Shown: positions 34,722 to 47,570 of the stretch, piece after piece | How positions within the stretch are numbered: position 1 is the stretch's first letter | How the letters are laid out: each line of letters opens with the position of its first letter | From: Cognatiluteimonas profundi | GTDB lineage: Bacteria; Pseudomonadota; Gammaproteobacteria; Xanthomonadales; Xanthomonadaceae | Assembly (NCBI RefSeq): GCF_009792795.1 | Contig: NZ_VKHQ01000003.1 | Location: 62,001 to 126,000, forward strand | Direction: 5' to 3' | Length of the DNA: 64,000 bases | Position numbers and translations under genes: made by a program | Notes under the pieces: model-generated | The model's database searches: none | Told to the model about the DNA's origin: nothing | Seen by the model: the letters and a program-made list of their open reading frames with translations, nothing else

Positions 34722-36232
34722 CACGCGACCGCATCCTCGCTCTTCGCGACCGCATTGTTCCCGGCGACCTGTCGCTCCTGCGGAACGCCGGTGAGGATTC
34801 CCTGGAATTCGCGCAGTGGTTCGCCGATCGAGATGCCCCTGGCGCCCACCCGCATCTCGCGGATGGAGCGCTCATGCAGGCCGGTGCGTTTTTTCAGGAC
34901 CGAAATCGCCTGGCGGACCTCGCCATGCGCCTCGAAATACCGCAGCAGGATGACGCCGTCGGCGATGTAGCTGACATCCACGCCCTGCGCCATGGGACCG
35001 ATGAGTCCGGGCTGCGTGCTGACGAGCAAGGTCACTACGCCCAGCTGGCCAAGGTAGGTCAGCAGCTCGTGCAGCTGCACGATCATGAAGCGTTCCTCGG
35101 GCATCGCATTGAGGTAGCCGTTGAGGCTGTCGATGGCGACGAAACGCACGCCATCGTTTTCGACGGCATGGCGAATGGCCTGCGCGAACTCGCCCGGCAG
35201 CATCTCCGCCGGATCCACCGCCTGCAGCTGCACCATCCCGGATTCGACGTGGTCCTGCAGGTTGAAGCCGATGCCCTGGGAGCGCGTCATCAGCGAATGG
35301 ATGCTTTCGTCGAAGGCGAACAGCACCGACTTCTCGCCACGGTTGGCCGCTTCCATCATGAAGTGCGTGACCAGCGACGACTTCCCGGTGCCCGCAGCGC
35401 CAACGACCAGCGTGCTGGTGCCGCGATCCAGGCCGCCGCCCAGCAGCGAATCCAGCGCCGGCAGGCCGCTGCTGACTGTCTCGTGCTCGCTGTCGCGCCG
35501 GTACTCGGCGGCGACCAGGCGCGGGAACACCTGCAGTCCGCCGGTCAGGATGTGGTAGTCGTGGTAGCCGCCGCGAAAGCGCCGGCCGCGGTATTTGCTC
35601 ACGCGCAGCCGGCGACGGTCGCCGCCGTATTCGGGATTGAGCTGGTCCAGCGAAACCACGCCGTGGACGATGGTGTGGACGTGCAATCCGTATTCGCTGA
35701 TCGCGCTGTCGTCGAGCAGCAGCACCGTGCAGCCGCGGCCGGTGAAGTATTGCTTGAGTGCCAGCACCTGGCGCCGGTAGCGCAGCGGCGATCCCGCCAG
35801 CAGGCGCAATTCGGCGAGGGAGTCGAAGACCAGGCGGGTGGGTCGCTGCCGGTCGACTTCCTCCAGGATCGCCTGGATGGTTTCGCTCAGTTCCACCTCG
35901 GAAGGGTGGAACATCGTGTACTGCTCGTCCGGGTTGAGGTTTTCGTCCGACGTCGAGAATTCGTGGATGCCGACGCCGTCCAGGGCCCAGCCGTGCGAGT
36001 CGGCCACCTCCTGCAGTTCCGATCGCGTTTCGGACAGGCTGACGTACAGGACCCGTTCGCCGCGCGCCGCGCCATCGAGCAGGAACTGGATGGCCAGGGT
36101 GGTCTTGCCCGCCCCGGGGACGCCTTCGATCAGGTAGAGGCGGTCTGGAGTAAATCCCCCGCCCAGTACCGCATCAAGCCCCGGAATGCCCGTGCTGATG
36201 GGCGCGCGTCGCGCGAATGGAAGATTGGACAT
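34721..36232 (-). CDS. kaiC: KaiC-like double-domain RecA-fold ATPase
   Basis: 503 residues in two RecA-like halves. CI has STGIPGLDAVLGGGF and Walker A GVPGAGKTT with the Walker B region LVFDSLAELR. CII has SSGLPALDSLLGGGLD and Walker A GAAGTGKSS, then VAIDSLNGYL. These match KaiC, the ATPase/autokinase of the cyanobacterial clock. No kaiA or kaiB is present, which is usual for KaiC relatives outside cyanobacteria, where the role is usually stress adaptation or signal output and not a true clock. Co-transcribed with the hybrid kinase by an ATGA overlap. Confidence 0.92.
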   Translation of the reverse strand: MSNLPFARRAPISTGIPGLDAVLGGGFTPDRLYLIEGVPGAGKTTLAIQFLLDGAARGERVLYVSLSETRSELQEVADSHGWALDGVGIHEFSTSDENLNPDEQYTMFHPSEVELSETIQAILEEVDRQRPTRLVFDSLAELRLLAGSPLRYRRQVLALKQYFTGRGCTVLLLDDSAISEYGLHVHTIVHGVVSLDQLNPEYGGDRRRLRVSKYRGRRFRGGYHDYHILTGGLQVFPRLVAAEYRRDSEHETVSSGLPALDSLLGGGLDRGTSTLVVGAAGTGKSSLVTHFMMEAANRGEKSVLFAFDESIHSLMTRSQGIGFNLQDHVESGMVQLQAVDPAEMLPGEFAQAIRHAVENDGVRFVAIDSLNGYLNAMPEERFMIVQLHELLTYLGQLGVVTLLVSTQPGLIGPMAQGVDVSYIADGVILLRYFEAHGEVRQAISVLKKRTGLHERSIREMRVGARGISIGEPLREFQGILTGVPQERQVAGNNAVAKSEDAVA

Positions 36233-36351
36233 GCGGCTCCCGAGAGTTCAGTGGGCGAACCTGGTCTCCTACGTCCCGGAACGCGGTGCAGATGGAAGCA
36301 CACGCCAATGTCAACGCCCCGTGCATATCGCTTCTATTGCGGGCTATTTGT

Positions 36352-37530
36352 TCATGCGGCGGATCCCGCCGCGTGGCCCGACGCCCACGCCCACTGGAAG
36401 TTGTATCCGCCCAGCCACCCGGTGACGTCGACCACCTCGCCGATGAAATAAAGCCCCGCGACGCGCCGGGACTCCATCGTGGTCGACGACAGTTCGCGCG
36501 TGTCGACGCCGCCCAGGGTGACTTCCGCCGTGCGGTAGCCCTCGGTGCCGCTGGCGACCAGTGGCCAGGCGGACAGCTGTCGCGCCATCGCGCGCAACTG
36601 CGGCGCGTCGAATTGCTTCATCGGCCTGCTGGGAAACCACACGTCGCACAGGCGCTGCGCGAATCGCCTGGGCAGCACGTCGGCGAGCATGGTCCGCAGC
36701 TCGGCATCGGGTCGTTCCGCGCGCCATCGATGCAACAAGTCGTCGGCAACCGAGCCTGGCAGCAGGTCGAGTTCCAGCACGTCGCCCGGCTGCCAGTAGG
36801 ACGAGATCTGCAGGATTGCCGGGCCGCTCACGCCGCGATGGGTGATCAGCATCGCGTTGCGGAAAACGGCGCCATTGCAGCGGGCTTCCACGTCGACGGA
36901 CACGCCGCTGAGGTCGGCCAGTCGCTCCTGGTGCGTGCCACTGAGCGTCAGCGGCACCAGTCCGGCGCGCAGTGGCAATACCGCATGCCCGAACTGGCGC
37001 GCGATGCCGTGCCCGAATCCGCTGGCACCCATGCTGGGGATCGACAGGCCGCCGGTCGCGACCACCAGCGCCGGCGCAGCGATGGTTCCGCTGCTGGTCT
37101 CCAGCTGGAATCCATCGTCACCGTGGCGCACGCCATCGATCGTGCAACTGGTCCGGATGCACACGTTCGCCGCGCTGCATTCGTCCAGCAGCATCGCGAC
37201 GATCTGTTTGGACGAGACGTCGCAGAACAGCTGGCCGAGTTCCTTCTCGTGGAAGCCAATGCGGTGTTGGCGGACCATGTCCACGAAGTCGGCCGGCGTG
37301 TAGCGAGCCAGCGCGGACTTGCAGAAGTGCGGGTTGGCCGACAGGAAATTCTCCGGCGACGTCCCGGTGTTGGTGAAGTTGCAGCGGCCGCCGCCCGACA
37401 TGAGGATCTTCTTGCCGACCCGGTTCGCATGTTCGATGACGAGCACGCGCTTGCCGCGTCGCCCGGCGGTCAGTGCGCACATCAGCCCCGCGGCGCCGCC
37501 ACCGGCGACCAGGACGTCGAACGTCTCCAC
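36352..37530 (-). CDS. HI0933/BaiN-family NAD(P)/FAD-dependent oxidoreductase
   Basis: 392 residues: DVLVAGGGAAGLMCALTAGRRG for FAD, SGGGRCNFTNTGTSP (the strict family signature), VATGGLSIPSMGASGFG and a C-terminal GLYFIGEVVDVTGWLGGYNFQWAWASG. Bacterial members are annotated as aminoacetone oxidase or BaiN-like flavoproteins; real substrates are mostly unknown. It lies 7 bp after yaeQ on the same strand and probably belongs to the deaD-yaeQ transcript. The 119 bp between its end and kaiC hold nothing evident. Confidence 0.9.
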   Translation of the reverse strand: METFDVLVAGGGAAGLMCALTAGRRGKRVLVIEHANRVGKKILMSGGGRCNFTNTGTSPENFLSANPHFCKSALARYTPADFVDMVRQHRIGFHEKELGQLFCDVSSKQIVAMLLDECSAANVCIRTSCTIDGVRHGDDGFQLETSSGTIAAPALVVATGGLSIPSMGASGFGHGIARQFGHAVLPLRAGLVPLTLSGTHQERLADLSGVSVDVEARCNGAVFRNAMLITHRGVSGPAILQISSYWQPGDVLELDLLPGSVADDLLHRWRAERPDAELRTMLADVLPRRFAQRLCDVWFPSRPMKQFDAPQLRAMARQLSAWPLVASGTEGYRTAEVTLGGVDTRELSSTTMESRRVAGLYFIGEVVDVTGWLGGYNFQWAWASGHAAGSAA

Positions 37531-37537
37531 GCCAGGC

Positions 37538-38095
37538 TCAGGAGACGCGTTCGGACGGCGCCATGCGCACGGTCTGCTCCACGGTCACGCTGCTGCCTTC
37601 GCCGTAGAGCTCGACGTTGCCATCCTGGATCATGCATTGCAGGCGCATGCCGCGATCGGCCAGCGCGGCCAGTTCGGCGACTGTCGTCGCGGCGATGTCC
37701 AGCACCGTGAGGTTGCCGCAGCGCGACAGCGACGGCGCGATCTTGTCCCACCAGATATCGGCGGCGCGGCCGCCGTAGTTGATGACGACGACCTGTTCGG
37801 CGCGCCCGCAGGCCTTGCGGATGCGCGAATCGTCCGGCTGGCCCAGGTCGATCCACAGTTCGATCTCGCCACTGCGCGATTTGCGCCAGAGGTCGGGCTC
37901 GTCGTCGCTGCTCAGCCCGCGGCCGAATTCCAGCCGATCGTCCGCATACAGCGCGAACGCCAGCAGGCGCACCATCAGCCGCTCGTCGGTCTCGGATGGA
38001 TGGCGCGCGAGCGTCAGTGCATGCGTCGCGTAGTAATGCCGGTCCATGTCGCTGACCTGCAATTCGGCGCGGAAGACGGTGGCCTTGACTGCCAT
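37538..38095 (-). CDS. yaeQ: YaeQ family protein
   Basis: 185 residues, full length for YaeQ: FRAELQVSDMDRHYYA, LTLARHPSETDERLMVRLLAFALYA, DDEPDLWRKSRSGEIELWIDLGQPD and VINYG. YaeQ has a PD-(D/E)xK nuclease-like fold (Asp, Glu and surrounding residues are kept), but its activity is not established. It starts 2 bp after the DeaD stop. Confidence 0.93.
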   Translation of the reverse strand: MAVKATVFRAELQVSDMDRHYYATHALTLARHPSETDERLMVRLLAFALYADDRLEFGRGLSSDDEPDLWRKSRSGEIELWIDLGQPDDSRIRKACGRAEQVVVINYGGRAADIWWDKIAPSLSRCGNLTVLDIAATTVAELAALADRGMRLQCMIQDGNVELYGEGSSVTVEQTVRMAPSERVS

Positions 38096-38097
38096 CG

Positions 38098-40038
38098 TCA
38101 GCTACGCGGAGGCCGGGGTTTGCCCGCCTTCTTGAAATCCGGCTTGCGCGGACCGGCATTGGGCTTGCCGCCTGGCTGCCGTGGCCCGTGAGCCACGTGC
38201 GGACGCTGGCCACGAGCAGGACCGCCTTCGGTGTCGGCCACTTCGGCACGCTGGATGCGCAGAGCCTGTCCGGCGACGCGGACTTTCTTCAGGTACTCCA
38301 TCAATTCGCGCGGCATGCCTTCGGGCAGGTCGACCAGGCTGTACTCGTCGCGGATATCGATGCGGCCGATGTACTTGCTCTCCAGGTCGGCCTCGTTGGC
38401 GATGGCGCCGACGATGTTTCCCGGTTGCACGCCATGCACATGGCCAACCTCGATGCGGAAGGTCTCCATTCCGACTTCCGGCGCTTCGCGCGCGGGACGC
38501 GGTGCTGGCGCGGTGTCGCCGAACAGCGCTTCGCCCGCGTTGCCCGGCGCCGGCCGCGGGTGCGTGGCTGGCGGGGTGAACTGGCGCTCGGCATGTCGCG
38601 GCGCACGCGGCTCGAATGGCGGACGCTCGCCGCGGGCGGGGCGCTCGCGTGGCGCGCGGTCGTCGCGCTCGAAGCGCGGACGTTCCGGCGGCGGTGCCTG
38701 CAACAGCAGCGGCGTCTTGCCCTGCACCAGCTTGGCCAGTGCGGCGGCGATGTCGACAGCCGGGACGTCGTGCTCGCGTTCGTAACGCTCGACCAGTTCG
38801 CGGAACAGCGACAGGTCGTCGCTTTCCAACGCGGCGCCGATCTTGCCGAGGAACTTGCCGACGCGCTGCTCGTTGACGGCATCGACGCTGGGCAACTGCA
38901 TCGGCTCGATCTTCTGCCGTGTTGCGCGCTCGATCGCGCCGAGCATGCCGCGTTCGCGCGGCGCCACGAACAGGATCGCCTCGCCGCTGCGCCCCGCGCG
39001 ACCGGTACGGCCGATGCGATGCACGTAACTTTCGGTGTCGTAGGGGATGTCGTAGTTCAGCACGTGGCTGATGCGGTCGACATCCAGTCCACGCGCGGCG
39101 ACATCGGTGGCGACCAGGATGTCGATGCGTCCGTCCTTGAGGGACTGGATCATCTTCTCGCGCTGCTTCTGCTCGACATCGCCATGGATCGCGGCGGCCG
39201 ACAGGCCTCGGGCGGCCAGCTTCTCGGCGAGTTCCTGGGTACCGAGCTTGGTGCGCGCGAAGACGAGCATGCCGTCGAACGGTTCGGCCTCGAGGATGCG
39301 GGTCAGTGCGTCGAGCTTGTTGACGCCGCTGACCATCCAGTAACGCTGGCGGATGTTGGCGGCGGTGGCGGTCGTCGACTTGATCGCGATCTCGACCGGA
39401 TCCTTCAGGTAGGTCTGCGCGATGCGCTTGATCTGCGAGGGCATCGTCGCCGAGAACAGCGCGACCTGTCGTGTCGCCGGAACTTTCTTCAGCACCGTTT
39501 CGACATCGTCGATGAAGCCCATCCGCAACATCTCGTCGGCTTCGTCGAGCACCAGGCAGCGCAGGCCCGACAGGTCCAGCGATCCGCGTTCCAGGTGGTC
39601 GATCACCCGGCCCGGGGTGCCGACCACGACCTGCACGCCGCGCTTGAGCGCGCTCAGTTGCGGGCCGTAGCTCTGTCCGCCGTAGATCGGCAGCACGTGG
39701 AAGCCGGGCAGGTGGGTGGCGTATTTCTGGAAGGCCTCGGCGACCTGGATGGCGAGTTCACGGGTCGGCGCCAGCACCAGCGCCTGCGGCTTGGTCAGCG
39801 ACGCATCGAGGCGGGCGAGCACCGGAAGCGCGAAGGCGGCGGTCTTGCCGGTACCGGTCTGCGCTTGGCCGAGGACGTCGCGCCCCTGCAGCAGTGGCGG
39901 GATGGTCGCGGCCTGGATGGGCGAGGGCGACTCGTAGCCGACGTCCGCCAGCACGCGCAGCAGCGGCTCAGGCAGGCCGAGATCGGTAAATCGCGGGAGG
40001 ATGGGGTCGGTCGGGGAAACGGCGGGGTCGGCGCTCAT
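38098..40038 (-). CDS. deaD: DEAD-box RNA helicase DeaD/CsdA
   Basis: 646 residues. The helicase core carries AQTGTGKTAAFALP (Walker A), VLDEADEML (DEAD), SATMPSQ, the motif V stretch ATDVAARGLDVDRI and HRIGRTGRAG. After the core come an acidic/basic linker and the DbpA-type RNA-binding domain (about 555-620, FRIEVGHVHGVQPGNIVGAI), then a Lys/Arg/Gly-rich tail (GPRKPDFKKAGKPRPP). Works in ribosome assembly and cold-stress RNA unwinding. First gene of deaD-yaeQ-oxidoreductase. Confidence 0.93.
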   Translation of the reverse strand: MSADPAVSPTDPILPRFTDLGLPEPLLRVLADVGYESPSPIQAATIPPLLQGRDVLGQAQTGTGKTAAFALPVLARLDASLTKPQALVLAPTRELAIQVAEAFQKYATHLPGFHVLPIYGGQSYGPQLSALKRGVQVVVGTPGRVIDHLERGSLDLSGLRCLVLDEADEMLRMGFIDDVETVLKKVPATRQVALFSATMPSQIKRIAQTYLKDPVEIAIKSTTATAANIRQRYWMVSGVNKLDALTRILEAEPFDGMLVFARTKLGTQELAEKLAARGLSAAAIHGDVEQKQREKMIQSLKDGRIDILVATDVAARGLDVDRISHVLNYDIPYDTESYVHRIGRTGRAGRSGEAILFVAPRERGMLGAIERATRQKIEPMQLPSVDAVNEQRVGKFLGKIGAALESDDLSLFRELVERYEREHDVPAVDIAAALAKLVQGKTPLLLQAPPPERPRFERDDRAPRERPARGERPPFEPRAPRHAERQFTPPATHPRPAPGNAGEALFGDTAPAPRPAREAPEVGMETFRIEVGHVHGVQPGNIVGAIANEADLESKYIGRIDIRDEYSLVDLPEGMPRELMEYLKKVRVAGQALRIQRAEVADTEGGPARGQRPHVAHGPRQPGGKPNAGPRKPDFKKAGKPRPPRS

Positions 40039-40149
40039 GGCACTCTCATCGGGGCCGGTGAGGCCGGACAGAAGCCGACTAGTTTACGCGCGACGGGGTC
40101 AGCCACCGTCGCAGGCGCCAGCAGGTGCCGGCGCGTCGCCGCGGGCGGT

Positions 40150-40305
40150 TCAGCTGCTGCGCGGCGGTGTTTCGTCCGGCGCGGGGGTGCCCGGCGGGTT
40201 GCCGACATCCTTCGATGCCTGCTTTTTGGCCAGCTTTTCGTCCTGCTTCTTCTTTTTCGCGATCTCGCGTTGGCGCTTTTCGAATGAATAATTGGGCTTC
40301 GCCAT
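40150..40305 (-). CDS. small lysine-rich protein between two helicases
   Basis: 51 residues from ATG 40305, with GGAG seven bases upstream. It reads MAKPNYSFEKRQREIAKKKKQ, then EKLAKKQASKD, then a Pro-rich end. The N-terminal 30 residues should form one very basic helix, fit for RNA or ribosome binding. It is flanked by dbpA upstream (about 100 bp) and deaD downstream (about 110 bp), all on the same strand. The same MAKPNYxFxKRxxE start recurs in small proteins of other proteobacteria, to my recollection; no function is known. Confidence 0.75.
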   Translation of the reverse strand: MAKPNYSFEKRQREIAKKKKQDEKLAKKQASKDVGNPPGTPAPDETPPRSS

Positions 40306-40408
40306 GCGGCAGTCTCCGTGTGGAAGGCTCCTAGTCTAGGGCAAGGGGCCGGACGGAGGCGTCGCGATCGCCACTCGCCTGGTGGCTCCGACCGCGAATG
40401 GCGCTGGC

Positions 40409-41806
<1,398 letters not shown>

Positions 41807-41897
41807 CCGCCCATGATCGCAGCTTGAACGCGACGGCGCCCCTTACCGGCAAGCGTGCCGGTGTTTGCTAAGGTCGATGGCCGACATCCGGTCCGAC

Positions 41898-43481
41898 ATG
41901 AACGCCGATCTGCCCGCCCTGCGATTCGACAACAGATTCCTGCGCGAACTGCCCGGCGACCCTGATTCCGGCCCCGGCATCCGCCAGGTGCATGGGGCGT
42001 TGTGGTCGCGCGTCGAGCCCACTGCCGTTGCCGCGCCGCAACTGGTCGCCTGGTCCGGGGACATGGCGCAGCGCCTGGGATTCAGCGAGAGCGACGTGCT
42101 GTCGCCATGGTTTGCCGAGGTGTTCGCGGGCAACGCGGCGTGGGCAGGCATGGAACCCTTCGCCGCCAATTATGGCGGCCACCAGTTCGGACATTGGGCC
42201 GGGCAACTCGGCGACGGACGCGCGATTTCGCTGGGCGAAGTCGTCAACGCCGCTGGTGAGCGCTGGGAACTGCAGCTCAAGGGTGCGGGGCCGACGCCGT
42301 ATTCGCGCAGCGCCGATGGGCGCGCGGTGTTGCGGTCGTCGGTGCGCGAGTTCCTGTGCAGCGAAGCGATGCACCACCTCGGCATTCCCACGACGCGCGC
42401 GCTGAGCCTGGTCATGACCGGCGAGCAGGTGGTGCGGGACATGTTCTACGACGGGCATCCGCGTGCGGAGCCGGGGGCGATCGTGTGTCGCGTCGCGCCG
42501 TCGTTCATCCGCTTCGGAAATTTCGAACTGCCATCGTCACGTGGCGACGTCGCCTTGTTGCGCCAGCTGGCGGACTTCTGCATCGCGCGCGATTTTCCGC
42601 ATCTGCAGGCATCCGCCGCGGGCGGACAGCCGTATGCGGAATGGTTCGGCGAGGTCTGCGAACGCACCGCGCGCATGGTGGCGGGATGGATGCGCGTGGG
42701 CTTCGTGCACGGCGTCATGAACACCGACAACATGTCGATCCTGGGATTGACGATCGACTACGGCCCCTACGGCTGGATCGACAACTTCGACCTCGACTGG
42801 ACGCCGAACACGACCGATGCGCACGGACGGCGCTACCGTTTCGGCTGGCAGCCGAAGATCGCCTACTGGAACCTCACCCGGCTCGCCCAGGCCCTGTCGC
42901 CGTTGTTCGACGATGCCGCACCGCTGCACGCCGGACTGCAGCGTTATACCGATGCCTACGCGGCGGCCGATCGGGACAGCATCGCGCGCAAGCTGGGATT
43001 GCAGGATTGCCGTGATGCGGACGTCGCACTGATGGACGATCTGCACGCGCTGCTGCAGTCGTCCGAAGCCGACATGACGATCTTCTTCCGCGCGCTGTCC
43101 GATATCGACCTGCACGCGCCGTCCATGGCTCCGCTGGTCGGCGCCTTCTATGACGACGGGCAACGAGCCGCGGCCGAGCCCGCGTTCATCGACTGGCTCG
43201 GGCGATACGCAGCCCGCAGCCTGCAAGACCCACGTGGTGCGAGTCCTCGGGACCGTGTCGAGCGGATGCGGCTGGCCAATCCGCGCTACGTGCTGCGCAA
43301 CTACCTGGCCCAGCAAGCCATCGATCGCGCGGAAGCAGGCGATTTCGCCGGCATCACGGAATTGCTTGACCTGCTGCGCAGACCCTACGACGACCAGCCC
43401 GGCTGCGAGGCGTTTGCCGGCAAGCGGCCGGACTGGGCCCGCAACCGCGCCGGCTGCTCGATGCTGTCCTGCAGTTCCTGA
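41898..43481 (+). CDS. selO: protein adenylyltransferase SelO (YdiU)
   Basis: 527 residues. The start at ATG 41898 puts the family N-terminus [15 protein letters not shown] near residue 10; ATGs at 41865 and 41877 are also possible. Pseudokinase features include [34 protein letters not shown] and [21 protein letters not shown]. It ends in GCSMLSCSS, the conserved C-terminal Cys pair linked to redox control. SelO transfers AMP to Ser/Thr/Tyr of target proteins, and in E. coli helps control oxidative-stress proteins. Confidence 0.93.
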   Translation: MNADLPALRFDNRFLRELPGDPDSGPGIRQVHGALWSRVEPTAVAAPQLVAWSGDMAQRLGFSESDVLSPWFAEVFAGNAAWAGMEPFAANYGGHQFGHWAGQLGDGRAISLGEVVNAAGERWELQLKGAGPTPYSRSADGRAVLRSSVREFLCSEAMHHLGIPTTRALSLVMTGEQVVRDMFYDGHPRAEPGAIVCRVAPSFIRFGNFELPSSRGDVALLRQLADFCIARDFPHLQASAAGGQPYAEWFGEVCERTARMVAGWMRVGFVHGVMNTDNMSILGLTIDYGPYGWIDNFDLDWTPNTTDAHGRRYRFGWQPKIAYWNLTRLAQALSPLFDDAAPLHAGLQRYTDAYAAADRDSIARKLGLQDCRDADVALMDDLHALLQSSEADMTIFFRALSDIDLHAPSMAPLVGAFYDDGQRAAAEPAFIDWLGRYAARSLQDPRGASPRDRVERMRLANPRYVLRNYLAQQAIDRAEAGDFAGITELLDLLRRPYDDQPGCEAFAGKRPDWARNRAGCSMLSCSS

Positions 43482-43500
43482 GCCCGGGCCGCCGGCAGCG

Positions 43501-43534
43501 TCAAAAAGGAAATCCGGCTTATTTGCCGGATTTC
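43501..43534 (-). terminator. terminator overlapping the end of the lysine-rich mini-gene
   Basis: GAAATCCGGC and GCCGGATTTC form a perfect ten-base stem (43509-43534). On the minus strand it is followed by CCTTTTTGA. The TAA of the small gene (43521-43519) lies in the loop, so the last codons are part of the stem. Confidence 0.85.
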
Positions 43535-43620
43535 TTGTCCTTCTTTGCCGCCCGTTTTTCCTTCAGCGACTTCTCGGGCTTCTTTTTCTCGGTTTTCTTC
43601 TGGTCCATGCCCTTGCTCAT
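43519..43620 (-). CDS. 33-residue lysine-rich protein
   Basis: ATG 43620 begins MSKGMDQKKTEKKKPEKS, continuing LKEKRAAKKDKKSGK: 14 Lys in 33 residues, one extended basic helix. The stop codon is in the loop of a strong terminator, which argues for a real, compact transcription unit. It lies divergent from the ABC-F gene and convergent with selO. A ribosome/RNA-binding role is guessed from charge only. It is similar in style to the 51-residue protein at 40150. Confidence 0.6.
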   Translation of the reverse strand: MSKGMDQKKTEKKKPEKSLKEKRAAKKDKKSGK

Positions 43621-43710
43621 GTCGCGCTCCGCGTTGGTTATTGCCGGGAAAGGAAGCGAAAGCGTACACCGCGACGGCGCCGGCTGGAATGGGGCGGCTA
43701 GACTACGCAC

Positions 43711-45597
<1,887 letters not shown>

Positions 45598-45627
45598 TCG
45601 ATCCGTTGCCGGCATGGTGGAGTCGCA

Positions 45628-46200
45628 ATGAGCCATCCAGCGGACGCACGGGAACCAGGAAATCTCGCGATTGCTGCGCCACATCGTCTGTTCTTCGCGC
45701 TCTGGCCAGACGATGCCGTCCGCTCCTCGATCGCGCAGGCCGCGTCGCTGCTTGACGACGCGACCGGTGGCCGGGTCACCGCGCCGGAGAGTTACCACCT
45801 GACGGTGTTGTTCCTTGGCGACTTCCGCCCGCTGCCGCAGTCGGTACTGTCGACGGCCATGGTGGCCGGCGCATCGATGCGCGTGGAGCCCTTCGAATTG
45901 TCGCTCGATCGGGTCGGCGCCTTTCCCGGAAACCACGTGCTGTGGCTGGGTCCGGGCGTGGTGCCCGCCGGCCTGCTGGCACTGCATGAGCGGCTGATGC
46001 AGGCGCTGGCGCCGAAATTGTCGATGCAGAGGGAAGCGGGATTCGTCCCGCACGTGACGGTCCGGCGCAAGGCGCGTGCAGCAGTGCCGCCGCTCACGCC
46101 GCCTGTCGTGCGATGGCCGGTGCGCGACTTCGTACTGGTCGACAGTCGGCCGGGAATGCCTTACCGCATCCTCGCGCGATGGCCGCTGCTCACGCGTTGA
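45628..46200 (+). CDS. thpR: RNA 2',3'-cyclic phosphodiesterase (2H family)
   Basis: 190 residues with the two HxT motifs of 2H phosphoesterases: SYHLTVLFLGDF and FVPHVTVRRKA. HRLFFALWPD at the start is also typical of ThpR/LigT. The family opens 2',3'-cyclic phosphates on RNA; in vitro ThpR can also ligate tRNA halves. Its ATG follows uup by 30 bp, likely co-transcribed. Confidence 0.92.
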   Translation: MSHPADAREPGNLAIAAPHRLFFALWPDDAVRSSIAQAASLLDDATGGRVTAPESYHLTVLFLGDFRPLPQSVLSTAMVAGASMRVEPFELSLDRVGAFPGNHVLWLGPGVVPAGLLALHERLMQALAPKLSMQREAGFVPHVTVRRKARAAVPPLTPPVVRWPVRDFVLVDSRPGMPYRILARWPLLTR

Positions 46201-46230
46201 ATCGGCCTCGCGCGTGCAAGGCGTCGGCGA

Positions 46231-46485
46231 TCAGGTTTCGCGGATGTCGAAACCGGGATTTTCATTCAGCGTGCCGTCGAGCTCCAGCACGGCGTAGGTC
46301 CTGCGGTCGCCGTCGACGATGACGGGGATCGAGGGCTGGAACATCGGGCGACGGACGAATTTCAGCTCCCAGCCAAATCGTTCCAGTTCCGACAGGGTCT
46401 GCCGCTGCTCGTCATTGAGCAGGCCGCGCAGGCGCGACTTGATTTCCTCGTCCGAAAGACGCCGCTCGATCGTGTTTGCCGTCAT
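46231..46485 (-). CDS. conserved hypothetical protein, 84 residues
   Basis: Starts at ATG 46485 with ERRLSDEEIKSRLRGLLND. It has an N-terminal helical part and a beta-rich end (GWELKFVRRPMFQPSIPVIV, RTYAVLELDGTL, ENPGFDIRE). Similar small proteins appear in many gammaproteobacteria without a known role. It converges on thpR. The 197 bp between it and the DUF72 gene show no evident gene or strong promoter. Confidence 0.8.
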   Translation of the reverse strand: MTANTIERRLSDEEIKSRLRGLLNDEQRQTLSELERFGWELKFVRRPMFQPSIPVIVDGDRRTYAVLELDGTLNENPGFDIRET

Positions 46486-46682
46486 GGATGTACTGAACTC
46501 GTCCCTGAGCTTGCTGAGCTGATGAGGGCGTCAGGATAGGCGGCGATCCGATGGCCGTCCAGACGCGATCGCGTTGGCGCGGGCGTCGGCGTCGCGTTCA
46601 CTTCACTTGTGAGACTGCTGGACCACCGGCCGACGACATGCGTGGGCTGGCACTCCCGCCGTGGTGCAGCGCGATCGTCCCT

Positions 46683-47504
46683 ATGCACGAATCAACAGGC
46701 GAATACACACCAGCCAACGTCAGGATCGGCTGCGCGGGGTGGTCGATCCTGTCGCGCCATGGCGCGCATTTCGATGCCGGGGAGAGCCATCTCGCCCGTT
46801 ACGCCACGCGATTCGACATGGTGGAGATCAATTCGTCGTTCTACAGGCCCCACGCGTTCGCGACCTACGCGCGTTGGGCGGCGGCCGTCCCGCCGGGATT
46901 CCGCTTCTCGGTCAAGTTGCCCAAATCCATCACCCATGAAGCCCGGCTGCATGCGGTGGGTGGATTGCTGTCGGGATTCGCGGAGTCGATCGCCGGGCTG
47001 GGCAATCGCCTGGGCGGCGTCCTGGTGCAACTGCCGCCAAGCCTGGCTTTCGACGCACGCACCGCCGACACGTTCTTCGCGATGTTGCGTCGACGGATAT
47101 CGGTACCGGTCGCTTGCGAGCCGCGCCATGCCAGCTGGTTCGAGCCACGCGTCGATGCGACCTGGCAGCGCCATGACGTCAGCCGGGTCGCCGCCGATCC
47201 CGCGATCCTGCCCCAGGCCGCACTCCCCGGCGGCAAGGGCGGATGGAGCTACTGGCGCTGGCATGGATCGCCGCGCATGTATTACGACGCGTATGGCCCG
47301 GGACGCCTGGCTGACCTGGCGTCTGGCTTGATCGGGATCGCATCGCCCCGGCGACCAGCGTGGTGCATTTTCGACAACACGGCCGGCGGCCATGCGATCG
47401 CCGATGCGGTGCAGCTGCAGCAGCTGGTGGGCAGTCGATCGGCCGCGCGCGCAAAAGCCAAGCCTCGCGCCGCGGGCGATTTCGTTTCCAAGTCCAGTCC
47501 CTGA
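46683..47504 (+). CDS. DUF72 domain protein
   Basis: 273 residues from ATG 46683: VRIGCAGWSI at the start, RFDMVEINSSFYRPH, FRFSVKLPKSITHE, LVQLPPSLAFD, ACEPRHASWF and WCIFDNTAGGHA at the end. This is the DUF72 (YecE-like) TIM-barrel family with unknown activity. The usual family pattern is complete. The GST gene follows after 66 bp. Confidence 0.92.
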   Translation: MHESTGEYTPANVRIGCAGWSILSRHGAHFDAGESHLARYATRFDMVEINSSFYRPHAFATYARWAAAVPPGFRFSVKLPKSITHEARLHAVGGLLSGFAESIAGLGNRLGGVLVQLPPSLAFDARTADTFFAMLRRRISVPVACEPRHASWFEPRVDATWQRHDVSRVAADPAILPQAALPGGKGGWSYWRWHGSPRMYYDAYGPGRLADLASGLIGIASPRRPAWCIFDNTAGGHAIADAVQLQQLVGSRSAARAKAKPRAAGDFVSKSSP

Positions 47505-47570
47505 CCACGGCACTCGGGTCCGCAGCACCCATCGCTTAGACTTCGTCAAGGCGAACCGGGGAAACTGTCG

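Noticed and set aside
38188-40287. 699-residue plus-strand frame
   Set aside because: Antisense to the DeaD helicase, whose motifs are complete.
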